Shown: positions 1-5,605, numbered from the stretch's first letter. The stretch is 5,605 bases of DNA from Candidatus Coatesiibacteriota bacterium (GCA_016929465.1 JAFGIT010000190.1:1-5605); one strand, 5' to 3'. The notes: generated from the sequence alone by a model not told the origin. Made by a program: numbers and translations.

Positions 1-908
1 AACGTCATGTCCTGCACGCTTCCGGAAAGGAACTCGCAGGTGTAGTGCGTCCATTCACCATCCTGGAACCTTGCTATCTGCCCGTTTGCCAGGCTGCACC
101 AGGGGTGGAATTCACGATCCACGGCGATTCGGGTTATCGGCCCATTCGGGATTGGCGCTCCCTCATTGACGATATTGATGAAGCCGTCTTGATTGTGGCA
201 ATAGAGATCGCCATCGTCACCAAGCGCCCACGCGAGTCCCATTCCATAGGGCTCCACCTGGTCAATCCAAACGCCATCCATGGGACGCGAGGTGACCTCG
301 AGCAGCTTCCATTCGCCTCCGAAGGCCTGATAGTAGAGACCTCCGCTACTGCAAACGGCCCATTTATGGTCCGAATTCCAAGCGTCAATCTCATAGACAA
401 TGCTCCGGGGAGAGACGAGTGCGCTCCCGCCGCCTGCTCGCCAATTTGTCCGCTGAAGGCCTTCTTCCGGCCCTGCAGATAGAGCCCACGTGTTGTTCTC
501 GAAGCAAGTGGTGTATTGAAGATCGGAATACCCATAATACATGTCGATGGTCTTGTACTCGTCATCATGGATATAACCCAGATTGACTCCCTCACCTAAG
601 AGGACGATGTTCTCGGGGCCAGCGCAAATGCTGATCGCGTCGTCAGGCAGTTCAATGTGCTTCCATCCAACTCCATCCCATCGCCGCAATATATCCGCAT
701 CGATATTCCAGGTGCCGAATAGATTTAGCCGATTCCTGCCATCGATCGCACAGATACGGTCGCTGTAGTAATTCCTCATTACGCCGGTATCAGAGATCTG
801 TTCCCATGTCTCCTCACCAGGCTCTGGAAAGACGCCATGCTCGGCGAATGAGAGAGACGACACTGTAAGAACCAGGGCCGCTGTCGCAAAGATTCCTCTC
901 ATGTTCAT
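1..908 (-). CDS. Secreted beta-propeller-like protein, paralog of the neighbouring gene; 3' end outside the window
   Basis: An uninterrupted reading frame runs from ATG at 908 to the left edge (302 codons, no stop). The protein begins with a signal peptide (MNMRGIFATA, then a hydrophobic stretch ending LSFA; likely cleavage after residue 22). The mature part aligns end to end with residues about 28-307 of the protein at 1332-2690, at roughly 40% identity by eye. Shared blocks include PGEE, DGRNRL, LRRWDG, NLGYI-DDEY, GLQRTNW, QVEPYG, PWC and HYTCE-LSG. The repeating pattern of a short hydrophobic strand, a turn with Asp/Gly and a strand ending in Trp suggests propeller blades. ATG 908 is preferred over in-frame ATG 902 because AGGGAG lies 6 nt upstream of 908. 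By comparison with the paralog about 145 residues are missing, probably including the C-terminal domain. The function is unknown. The gene and family relation are secure; the fold is inferred. Confidence 0.88.
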   Translation of the reverse strand, partial: MNMRGIFATAALVLTVSSLSFAEHGVFPEPGEETWEQISDTGVMRNYYSDRICAIDGRNRLNLFGTWNIDADILRRWDGVGWKHIELPDDAISICAGPENIVLLGEGVNLGYIHDDEYKTIDMYYGYSDLQYTTCFENNTWALSAGPEEGLQRTNWRAGGGSALVSPRSIVYEIDAWNSDHKWAVCSSGGLYYQAFGGEWKLLEVTSRPMDGVWIDQVEPYGMGLAWALGDDGDLYCHNQDGFINIVNEGAPIPNGPITRIAVDREFHPWCSLANGQIARFQDGEWTHYTCEFLSGSVQDMT

Positions 909-914
909 AATATT

Positions 915-920
915 CTCCCT
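915..920 (-). promoter_or_regulatory. Ribosome binding site that decides the start of the left gene
   Basis: On the minus strand AGGGAG sits 6 nt before ATG 908 and 12 nt before ATG 902. The spacing favours 908, which adds Met-Asn to the signal peptide. Just upstream lies a short inverted repeat, GAATAT/ATATTC (924-929 and 945-950, 15 nt apart), a possible but unsupported operator. I see no convincing -35/-10 pair for this gene. Confidence 0.6.
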
Positions 921-1135
921 GTCGAATATCGCTGCTAACAATCAATATTCGCTATCACGGTTATTCCTGACGCGCCTGGGATTCCATCCATCCGGTCCGG
1001 ACGCGTCGATTCAAGAAAGTATATGCAGGTTTCGTGCCAAGACGCCCTGCTTTTTTCATTCACGAGCGCGGCAGGGGCTTTATGGGCGGTATGCGGACGA
1101 GAGAGGGAGATGTGCGAGGATTCGGCAAGAGTCTC

Positions 1136-1161
1136 CAGGTGGGTCAAAAATTGACCCACCC
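1136..1161 (+). repeat. Palindromic repeat, copy A of an inverted pair
   Basis: Perfect 10-bp arms, GGTGGGTCAA (1138-1147) and TTGACCCACC (1151-1160), flank a 3-nt AAA loop. The whole 26-bp unit, including the flanking CA and C, recurs exactly as its reverse complement at 1229-1254. As RNA it would form a strong hairpin, but no T-run follows on either strand. Size and structure resemble REP sequences. The half-site TGGGTCAA also recalls subterminal repeats of IS21-family elements, from memory only. Confidence 0.85.
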
Positions 1162-1228
1162 GTCAAGGATGACAGCCGGTGTGCCTAGGCGATATTGGCT
1201 ATTAGAGACGATTTAGGCGAACGTAATG

Positions 1229-1254
1229 GGGTGGGTCAATTTTTGACCCACCTG
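1229..1254 (-). repeat. Palindromic repeat, copy B of an inverted pair
   Basis: Arms GGTGGGTCAA (1230-1239) and TTGACCCACC (1243-1252) surround a TTT loop. This copy is the exact reverse complement of copy A over 26 bp, with 67 bp (1162-1228) between the copies. Because each unit is itself palindromic, the only strand asymmetry is the loop (AAA versus TTT) and the flanking bases, and both are inverted as expected for a true inverted duplication. The spacer has a GCCTAGGC palindrome at 1183-1190 and a 7-bp direct repeat, TAGGCGA (1186-1192 and 1214-1220). It lies about 80 bp downstream of the stop of the rightward neighbour. Confidence 0.85.
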
Positions 1255-1331
1255 AAATGCCAGATTCTGTAATCCAGCGCAATCAATCAACTGGAATCAA
1301 GCTTTGGGGGTTGTTATTCCCTCAAATACGA

Positions 1332-2690
1332 TCAATGGCTCGAATTCATGACCGTTATGTCGTAGGTGTCAACGTTGCTGCTCAGCTTGTCGAATCTGCC
1401 CTCGAACATGAATCCTATTAGAACCAGGTAATCACCTGGAATCATTGGGGCGGGGCCAATATCTAGCGCGCCCATATAAATAGGAGCCCTTCGCTTCGCC
1501 CAGAACCGCGCGATGAGTGGCGTGGCCTCTGCCGAGTGGTTGGGGAGAAAGAGCCACTCTCCGGTGTTCTTATTCCAGAAGGCAATATAGATGTCGGTCA
1601 GCATCCCGACCCACGATGCGTTCTTGGCGATCGTATTTATCCCGACGGTCTCCCCCGGTGCATAGGTTTGCTTTTTGCACTGGAAGTCGATCTCGATGCC
1701 ATCCGCTTCAAAGGCCATTTTGACGATCATCTCGTCAGTGATTATGTATGGATTGTCGAAGTGGTCTAAAAAAATGTCCTGAGGCACTCCCGATAGAGCC
1801 TCGCATGTATAGTGAATCCACTCATTCGTTAAGCGGCGCCATCTCGCGACCTGATTATTCTCGAGCAGGCACCATGGGCAGAGTTCCTTGTCGATGGCCA
1901 GGCGCGCGATCGGGGCATTTGGCTCTGGGTAGCCCTCTTCAGCCATATTGATGAAATTGTCGCCTTCGAGACTGAGGAGATAGCCACTTCCGTTGGCCCA
2001 CAAGGCCTCGGCACCATAGGGTTCGACCTGAATTATCGCGTGATTTTGGCCACTCCTGGGCTCCTGGGGCGTCCATTCAACTCCACCCAGAAGGTCCCAC
2101 CAATATAATCTACCATCGGAGCAAGCCCACCTGCTGCCACCGCGCCAAGTATCGACCTCAGAGAGGAGAGTATATCCGGGTATCGGGAGCCAATCGCCGC
2201 CACCATGCAGCCAGTTGGTTCTCTGAAGCCCGTCGTCGGGACCGTATGAAAGCACCCATTGGTCGTCATCGAGACAAGTTGTGAACTGGCGCTCGGAATT
2301 TGCGCAGGTCATCTGGATCTCGTGGTACTCATCATCCCTGATGTAGCCGAGATTCATCTCCTCTCCGATAATGATGGCGTTCTCTTGGCCAGCGCAGAGG
2401 CTCCATATAGGCTCGGAGTGGTCGATATTCTGCCAGGACTCGCCGTCCCAGCGCCTTAAATTGGTCACATAGTCGTCTGATACGCCGGTATTGCACACAT
2501 AGAGTCGGTTCCTGCCGTCAAACGCGCAACAGCGGTCGCTCGCCCAGTGGCGGCTGCAGCCTGTCTCGGAGACGACCTCCCAGACTTCCTCCCCGGGAAC
2601 GGGATATACAATCTGGCCGATTGCGATGATTGGCCATCCAAGCGAGGAGACCAGAATAACGGCCAAAAGAAGAAAAACTAATCGGGGCAT
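1332..2690 (-). CDS. Secreted beta-propeller-like protein with C-terminal beta-sandwich-like domain
   Basis: This is a complete 452-residue protein. The start at 2690 is supported by GGGAGG 5 nt upstream. Residues 1-25 are a signal peptide (MPRLVFLLLAVILV core, likely cut after IAIG). Residues about 52-330 fall into seven repeats of 30-45 residues (near 52-92, 94-128, 135-171, 177-209, 217-250, 260-295 and 302-330). Each has a hydrophobic strand, an Asp/Gly turn and usually a Trp-containing strand such as RRWDGESW or ARW--EW, which suggests a seven-bladed propeller. Residues about 331-452 form a separate domain (YAPGETVGI, DIYIAFWN-NTG, final DITV) that matches residues about 32-152 of the divergent 823-residue protein. 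Twelve cysteines, all after the signal peptide, fit an oxidising extracytoplasmic site. No catalytic motif, lipobox or C-terminal sorting signal is visible. The ligand and function are unknown. It is a paralog of the gene at 1-908. Confidence 0.92.
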   Translation of the reverse strand: MPRLVFLLLAVILVSSLGWPIIAIGQIVYPVPGEEVWEVVSETGCSRHWASDRCCAFDGRNRLYVCNTGVSDDYVTNLRRWDGESWQNIDHSEPIWSLCAGQENAIIIGEEMNLGYIRDDEYHEIQMTCANSERQFTTCLDDDQWVLSYGPDDGLQRTNWLHGGGDWLPIPGYTLLSEVDTWRGGSRWACSDGRLYWWDLLGGVEWTPQEPRSGQNHAIIQVEPYGAEALWANGSGYLLSLEGDNFINMAEEGYPEPNAPIARLAIDKELCPWCLLENNQVARWRRLTNEWIHYTCEALSGVPQDIFLDHFDNPYIITDEMIVKMAFEADGIEIDFQCKKQTYAPGETVGINTIAKNASWVGMLTDIYIAFWNKNTGEWLFLPNHSAEATPLIARFWAKRRAPIYMGALDIGPAPMIPGDYLVLIGFMFEGRFDKLSSNVDTYDITVMNSSH

Positions 2691-2695
2691 GATGA

Positions 2696-2701
2696 CCTCC
2701 C
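2696..2701 (-). promoter_or_regulatory. Ribosome binding site of the 1332-2690 gene
   Basis: GGGAGG on the minus strand sits 5 nt before ATG 2690. It fixes the start, and the encoded protein begins directly with a signal peptide. Confidence 0.75.
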
Positions 2702-2742
2702 TTATCTTTTGACAATAATGTACTTGCGGGCGGGCGGAGATT

Positions 2743-2771
2743 ATTAGACCGCAGCGCTATCGGTATGTCAA
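2743..2771 (-). promoter_or_regulatory. Sigma70-type promoter for the 1332-2690 gene
   Basis: On the minus strand a perfect -35 box TTGACA (2771-2766) is followed after exactly 17 nt by TCTAAT (2748-2743), one mismatch from TATAAT. Transcription would start near 2736, giving a leader of about 45 nt before ATG 2690. The -35 box lies in the spacer of a short inverted repeat, TCGGT-N7-ACCGA (2760-2776), which could be an operator. The hexamers and spacing are read directly; activity and regulation are inferred. Confidence 0.7.
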
Positions 2772-2884
2772 ACCGAAATCTCATTCCATGGGGCTCGTCA
2801 GCTTGCGTTAGGACAATCTGACCGCCACTCGCTCCCCGTGCGGATTTATGCGCTGCCCAATGTTGAATATGGGATATCAATCTT

Positions 2885-2904
2885 TTTATTGACTCTTCAA
2901 TAAA
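2885..2904. repeat. AT-rich perfect inverted repeat upstream of the beta-helix gene
   Basis: Arms TTTATTGA (2885-2892) and TCAATAAA (2897-2904) flank a CTCT loop, 53 bp upstream of ATG 2958. The symmetry and position suit an operator or an mRNA leader hairpin. The candidate -35 hexamer TTGACT (2889-2894) overlaps the left arm. No T-run follows, so a terminator is unlikely. The structure is certain; the role is a guess. Confidence 0.45.
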
Positions 2905-2943
2905 CAAATTTGTAAGCTTGCTATTGCCGCGCAGCCACAAAAT

Positions 2944-2949
2944 GGGAGG
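2944..2949 (+). promoter_or_regulatory. Ribosome binding site of the beta-helix gene
   Basis: GGGAGG lies 8 nt before ATG 2958. The next in-frame ATG (2988, residue 11) has no such site, so 2958 is chosen even though residues 11 onward would also make a signal peptide. Confidence 0.75.
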
Positions 2950-2957
2950 TTTATATT

Positions 2958-5429
2958 ATGAGCAGACCGGTTCAGTCACGAGCATCGATGGGGCTTATCT
3001 CCGCTATCTCGCTGTTCTTTCTCTTCCAGACCGCGCTTTTGCTGGGTCAACCCACGGTTACGATTTACACGGACAAGGACCTTTACTTGGAAGGCGAGAC
3101 GGTCGATGTCAGCCTTTCCGCAAGGAATCTGAGTGAGGAGATGTCGGTGGATGTATATATCGGATATATCAACCCGACCGGCTTTCTCTATACACTGGGC
3201 TCTGGAGGGTGGACGAGTGCGATAGAGGTCTGGGTCCCGGACCTGAATATTCCGAGCCCATTTAACATGAATCCGACCGTGTTCTTCACCTATGATATCC
3301 CGTCAACGATGCCGCCTATTGGGGAAGACGGCCAGTCCACCTTTGCGGCCGGACTCGCGTACCCTGGTGAATTCAGGTTCGTGAGTTCGATCAGTTTCGC
3401 CGATTTCGAAGTCCAGTCAGAAACAGGGGCGCCCGAGGCCTTTATTGACGGAATTACGCCAAATCCGGCGATGCAGGGCGTTGATGAGGTGTCATTTTTC
3501 GGCCACGGTGTTGATTCGGACGGCCGGATCATTGGTCATAAGTGGCAATCGGACCTGGATGGGATTCTCAGTTTATACGAGGATTTCAGCGTCGATGCGA
3601 GCGAGCTCACGGTTGGCACGCATACTATCTCCTATACCGTACAGGACAACGAGGGCAATGAGTCTCATCCTGCAACAGATGTCCTTGAGGTCCAGGAGCT
3701 GTCAGGGGTGCACTTTTACGTGAACGGCCAGACAGGCATCGACACAAATAATGGCTCCATCGCATCGCCTTTCAGGACAATTGGCCGGGCGCTTGGCGCG
3801 TCCCAACCATCTGCCAGCAACAGAATGACTATTCATGTGCAGGCAGGCACATATTCTCGTGGAACGAACGGTGAGATATTCCCGATAAATATGCGGAGTT
3901 ACGTGACGCTGATCGGGGCGTCTCCCGAGACGACGATACTGGACGCCCAGACCACCGCATATCACGTGCTCTCCTGTAACGATGTGGTCGACGTCAGGAT
4001 CGAGAGCCTCAAGATCAAGGGAGGGAACGCAAAGGGGTATGGTGCGGCGGGGTGTGGAGGGGGAATACTCTGCACCAATAGCTCGCCCGTCATCAGAGAC
4101 AATATGATCACGATGAACGAGGCGATCAATGGTGCTGGGATCTACTGCAGCGGATATTCTTCCCCCCAAATCACCGACAACTCTATTGGGACCAATATTG
4201 CTTCCTATGGAGGGGGCATTATGAGCGTTAACGACTGCTGTCCGTTGATAGACGGCAACGATATCAGCTTCAATATTGCAAAGCTTGCCGGAGGCATTCT
4301 CTGCTACGATGACAGTTCGCCGACTATACAGAACAACGAAATAAGCTCCAATAGCGCCACGGGCACGGCTTCGCCCGAAGGCTGCGGCGGAGCAATTTCA
4401 TGCTTGGATGACTGTTCTCCGTCAATATTGAGCAATACGATAGTCGATAACGAGGGGAAATATGGGGGCGCGATCGCGTGCCTGGATCACAGCGAGCCCG
4501 AAATCCAAGGCAATTCGCTGCAAAGCAATAGCGCGACTTTTGGAGGTGGCATCTTCTGTGACGACAGTTCGCCGGATATCGTAGAGAACACGATCGAACA
4601 GAACACTGCCGGAGTCAACTTCAACGGCGGAGGCGGCATATATTGCGACAACGACAGTTCTCCTCTCATCGATGGCAACACCTTGAGTGAGAACACCGGA
4701 TGGGCCGGCGCTGCGATTCTCTGCACGGCCAATTCGTCCCCGACAATCCGTAACAACGAGATATCCGACAATGCGGCGAATGCCTTCGGTGGAGGTATCT
4801 ACTGCATCGACCACTCTGATGCGGTCATCGAGAACAATTCAATTGTTCGCAACACTGTCGATGCTGCTGGAGGTGGTGGCGTGTACTGTTTGACGCATTG
4901 CTCGCTTTTTATCTTTGGCAATACGATTGCAGACAACGAGGCTGCCTTTGGCGGCGGAATCATGTGCAGCGATAGCACGCCCGAGATCATCGGCAATCTC
5001 CTCGTGGACAACACAGCCCGCGTCGATGGCGGGGCGATCGTCTGCATCGAACATGCGAATCCGGAGATATCGAATAACACGATCAAGGGCAATTCAGCCG
5101 ACCAGAACGGTGATGGGATAATGAGCTACGAGGGCTGCAATCCGACAATACAGAACTGCATAATCTGGGATAACGGCGATGACCTATATGGTTGTGTGGC
5201 CTTCTATTGCTGCATCGAGGATCCGGACCCCGGTGACGGCAATATCCATGATGATCCTATATTCGCCGCAGGACCTCGCGGCAGTTTCTACCTGGATCCG
5301 GATAGCCCATGCATTGACGCGGGGAACACTTCGGCTGCCGCTGCCGGTCTTGCCGGTCGCACGACGCAGAGTGACGGTTCCGCGGATTCGGGACTGGTGG
5401 ACCTGGGATACCACTATCCCCTTCCGTAA
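2958..5429 (+). CDS. Secreted modular protein: beta-sandwich-like, PKD/Ig-like and right-handed beta-helix domains
   Basis: This is an 823-residue protein. A signal peptide covers residues 1-30 (hydrophobic core LISAISLFFLFQTALLLG). Residues about 32-152 (DLYLEGETVDVSL, DVYIGYINPTG, final FADFEV) match the C-terminal domain of the divergent 452-residue protein. Residues about 157-247 look like a PKD/Ig-type domain (DSDGRIIGHKWQSDLDG, GTHTISYTVQDNEGN). From residue 252 (HFYVNGQTGIDTNNG, SPFRTIGRAL, HVQAGTYS) there is a DUF1565-like entry to a right-handed parallel beta-helix, then about 14 rungs (residues 367-745) of the GGGIYC-DSSPTI-NN-IS-N-A type. The end, DPDSPCIDAGN then LVDLGYHYPLP, is a usual terminus for such proteins. 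All 25 cysteines lie from residue 340 onward. No polysaccharide lyase or pectinase catalytic set, autotransporter barrel or type IX sorting tail is visible. The likely location is surface or secreted; the substrate or partner is unknown. Confidence 0.93.
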   Translation: MSRPVQSRASMGLISAISLFFLFQTALLLGQPTVTIYTDKDLYLEGETVDVSLSARNLSEEMSVDVYIGYINPTGFLYTLGSGGWTSAIEVWVPDLNIPSPFNMNPTVFFTYDIPSTMPPIGEDGQSTFAAGLAYPGEFRFVSSISFADFEVQSETGAPEAFIDGITPNPAMQGVDEVSFFGHGVDSDGRIIGHKWQSDLDGILSLYEDFSVDASELTVGTHTISYTVQDNEGNESHPATDVLEVQELSGVHFYVNGQTGIDTNNGSIASPFRTIGRALGASQPSASNRMTIHVQAGTYSRGTNGEIFPINMRSYVTLIGASPETTILDAQTTAYHVLSCNDVVDVRIESLKIKGGNAKGYGAAGCGGGILCTNSSPVIRDNMITMNEAINGAGIYCSGYSSPQITDNSIGTNIASYGGGIMSVNDCCPLIDGNDISFNIAKLAGGILCYDDSSPTIQNNEISSNSATGTASPEGCGGAISCLDDCSPSILSNTIVDNEGKYGGAIACLDHSEPEIQGNSLQSNSATFGGGIFCDDSSPDIVENTIEQNTAGVNFNGGGGIYCDNDSSPLIDGNTLSENTGWAGAAILCTANSSPTIRNNEISDNAANAFGGGIYCIDHSDAVIENNSIVRNTVDAAGGGGVYCLTHCSLFIFGNTIADNEAAFGGGIMCSDSTPEIIGNLLVDNTARVDGGAIVCIEHANPEISNNTIKGNSADQNGDGIMSYEGCNPTIQNCIIWDNGDDLYGCVAFYCCIEDPDPGDGNIHDDPIFAAGPRGSFYLDPDSPCIDAGNTSAAAAGLAGRTTQSDGSADSGLVDLGYHYPLP
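4056..5192 (+). repeat. Coding repeat array: about 14 beta-helix rungs with a cysteine ladder
   Basis: Residues 367-745 of the protein at 2958-5429 repeat every 23-32 residues as GG-hydrophobic-x-C, then D/N-SSP-x-I, then N-x-I-x-x-N. The fifth-position cysteine is present in 12 of 14 rungs (ILC, IYC, ILC, ISC, IAC, IFC, IYC, ILC, IYC, VYC, IMC, IVC) and is serine in the third and last rungs (IMS). Asn ladders (N-x-I-x-x-N) run in parallel. Length variation falls in the loop before GG, e.g. longer inserts such as TGTASPEGC. At DNA level the copies have diverged, so this is an old protein repeat, not a recent tandem duplication. Confidence 0.88.
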
Positions 5430-5464
5430 GAAGCGTAGCATCAGAAAAAGAGCATTATTAGCAA

Positions 5465-5514
5465 ACCTGGTATCAGGTCATTTCTGCATCATTGTGATTC
5501 CTTGCAGCACCTGA
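5465..5514 (+). repeat. Nested, mutually exclusive inverted repeats downstream of the beta-helix gene
   Basis: ACCTG (5465-5469) can pair with CAGGT (5474-5478) across a GTAT loop. The same segment, as TCAGGT (5473-5478), can instead pair with ACCTGA (5509-5514), and that outer stem encloses a second stem, CTGCA/TGCAG (near 5484-5507). It starts 36 bp after the TAA stop. No T-run follows, so it is not a standard intrinsic terminator, though it could stabilise the 3' end of the message. Confidence 0.4.
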
Positions 5515-5516
5515 AA

Positions 5517-5605
5517 CCTAGCCCGGATAATTCATAAATAGGGGTTTTTATCTGGGGCGACAGGTGTTATTGTGGCTTAAAAAAGGCAAACTAAGACAAT
5601 AACAC
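5517..5605 (+). mobile_element. Probable left end of an insertion sequence (IS1380-like?), truncated by the window edge
   Basis: From 5517 the sequence reads CCTAGCCCGGATAATTCATA, noncoding and unlike the preceding region. The CCTAG start is shared with terminal repeats of IS1380-family elements (the ISEcp1 ends begin CCTAGATTCT, from memory). An inverted repeat follows at 5564-5605. No transposase codons lie inside the window, and the other end and target duplication cannot be seen. The family assignment is inference from a short match; a plain intergenic region remains possible. Confidence 0.35.
5564..5605. repeat. 10-bp perfect inverted repeat at the right edge
   Basis: GTGTTATTGT (5564-5573) and ACAATAACAC (5596-5605) are perfect reverse complements around a 22-nt centre. 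The second arm ends exactly at the last base, so the repeat may extend further (G at 5563 would need C at 5606). In an insertion sequence it could be a subterminal transposase-binding site or a leader hairpin that damps transposase translation; both are inferred. Confidence 0.7.

Larger units (their letters stand above)
909..1331. other. Gap between the two paralogous genes, no gene seen
   Basis: This 423-bp stretch separates two leftward genes. The short open frames in it have no ribosome binding site, family motif or signal peptide. It carries the left gene's leader (909 to about 1000), a weak inverted repeat CCCTGC/GCAGGG (1045-1050 and 1071-1076), the paired palindromes at 1136-1161 and 1229-1254, and another weak inverted repeat, TCCAG/CTGGA, near 1273-1295. 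None of the hairpins is followed by a T-run on either strand, so no intrinsic terminator is called for the 1332-2690 gene. The length of the gap argues against a tight two-gene operon. Confidence 0.7.
2691..2957. promoter_or_regulatory. Divergent intergenic control region
   Basis: The two signal-peptide genes are transcribed away from this 267-bp stretch. It holds a strong leftward promoter (2743-2771) and an AT-rich segment with a perfect hairpin (2885-2904) in front of the rightward gene. It also has a more GC-rich middle (about 2761-2870) whose minus-strand reading resembles the end of a histidine kinase ATPase domain; see findings. For the rightward gene the only -35-like hexamer I see is TTGACT (2889-2894), with a poor -10 (TAAGCT, 2913-2918, 18-nt spacing), so that promoter is not resolved. 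Confidence 0.6.

Noticed and set aside
134-595. A 153-codon minus-strand open frame in another phase
   Set aside because: It lies inside the left propeller gene, has no ribosome binding site and no family features, while the other frame shows a signal peptide and clear paralogy.
901-1216. Short open frames on both strands of the gap between the paralogs
   Set aside because: No ribosome binding site, biased low-complexity composition, and they run through the palindromic repeats.
1136-1254. The palindromes as bidirectional intrinsic terminators
   Set aside because: Stems are strong, but no U-tract follows on either strand; the exact inverted duplication is better explained by a repeat element.
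1136-1254. CRISPR array or its fragment
   Set aside because: Only two units, in opposite orientation, each fully palindromic, with one 67-bp spacer; no cas genes nearby.
2709-2714. TTGACA on the plus strand as a -35 box for the rightward gene
   Set aside because: The -10 position (about 2732-2737) is GGGCGG, and it is 240 bp from the start codon.
2518-2940. A 140-codon minus-strand frame as an intact gene
   Set aside because: It overlaps the promoter and the first codons of the 1332-2690 gene out of frame; only its short kinase-like segment is kept as a speculative finding.
3702-5092. Several 90-155-codon minus-strand frames opposite the beta-helix repeats
   Set aside because: They mirror the repeated codons of the plus-strand gene, which explains their length; they have no start signals or recognisable domains.
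2958-5429. Autotransporter or polymorphic outer-membrane protein
   Set aside because: The GG-I repeats look similar, but there is no C-terminal beta-barrel; the protein ends shortly after the helix with LGYHYPLP.

Overview
The window holds three genes for secreted proteins, all with recognisable signal peptides and good Shine-Dalgarno sequences, so the source is bacterial. The protein types are cysteine-containing beta-propellers, an Ig/PKD-like domain and a long right-handed parallel beta-helix with a DUF1565-like entry segment. These are typical of large, poorly characterised environmental bacteria of the FCB/PVC type or of candidate phyla known from metagenomes. I cannot name a species. 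There are no rRNA, tRNA or housekeeping genes to fix the taxonomy.

Layout from left to right: (1) positions 1-908, minus strand, hold the 5' two thirds of a gene for a secreted propeller-like protein whose 3' end lies outside the window. (2) 909-1331 is a 423-bp gap carrying a striking pair of 26-bp palindromic repeats in inverted orientation, resembling a REP doublet/REPIN or a small non-autonomous element. (3) 1332-2690, minus strand, is a complete 452-residue paralog of the first gene, with an extra C-terminal beta-sandwich-like domain. (4) 2691-2957 is a divergent promoter region with a near-consensus sigma70-type promoter for the leftward gene. (5) 2958-5429, plus strand, encodes an 823-residue modular protein: signal peptide, the same beta-sandwich-like domain, a PKD/Ig-like domain, then a beta-helix with about 14 rungs that carry a regular cysteine ladder. 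(6) 5430-5605 is a tail with short nested inverted repeats. It then enters what looks like the left end of an insertion sequence, possibly IS1380 family, whose transposase would lie beyond the right edge.

The three genes probably share a cellular location (cell surface, periplasm or secreted). The two divergent neighbours share a domain: it is C-terminal on the propeller protein and N-terminal on the beta-helix protein. No enzymatic active site is recognisable in any of them, so binding, adhesion or surface structure is more likely than catalysis; this is inference. I found no defence system, CRISPR array, toxin-antitoxin pair or RNA gene.
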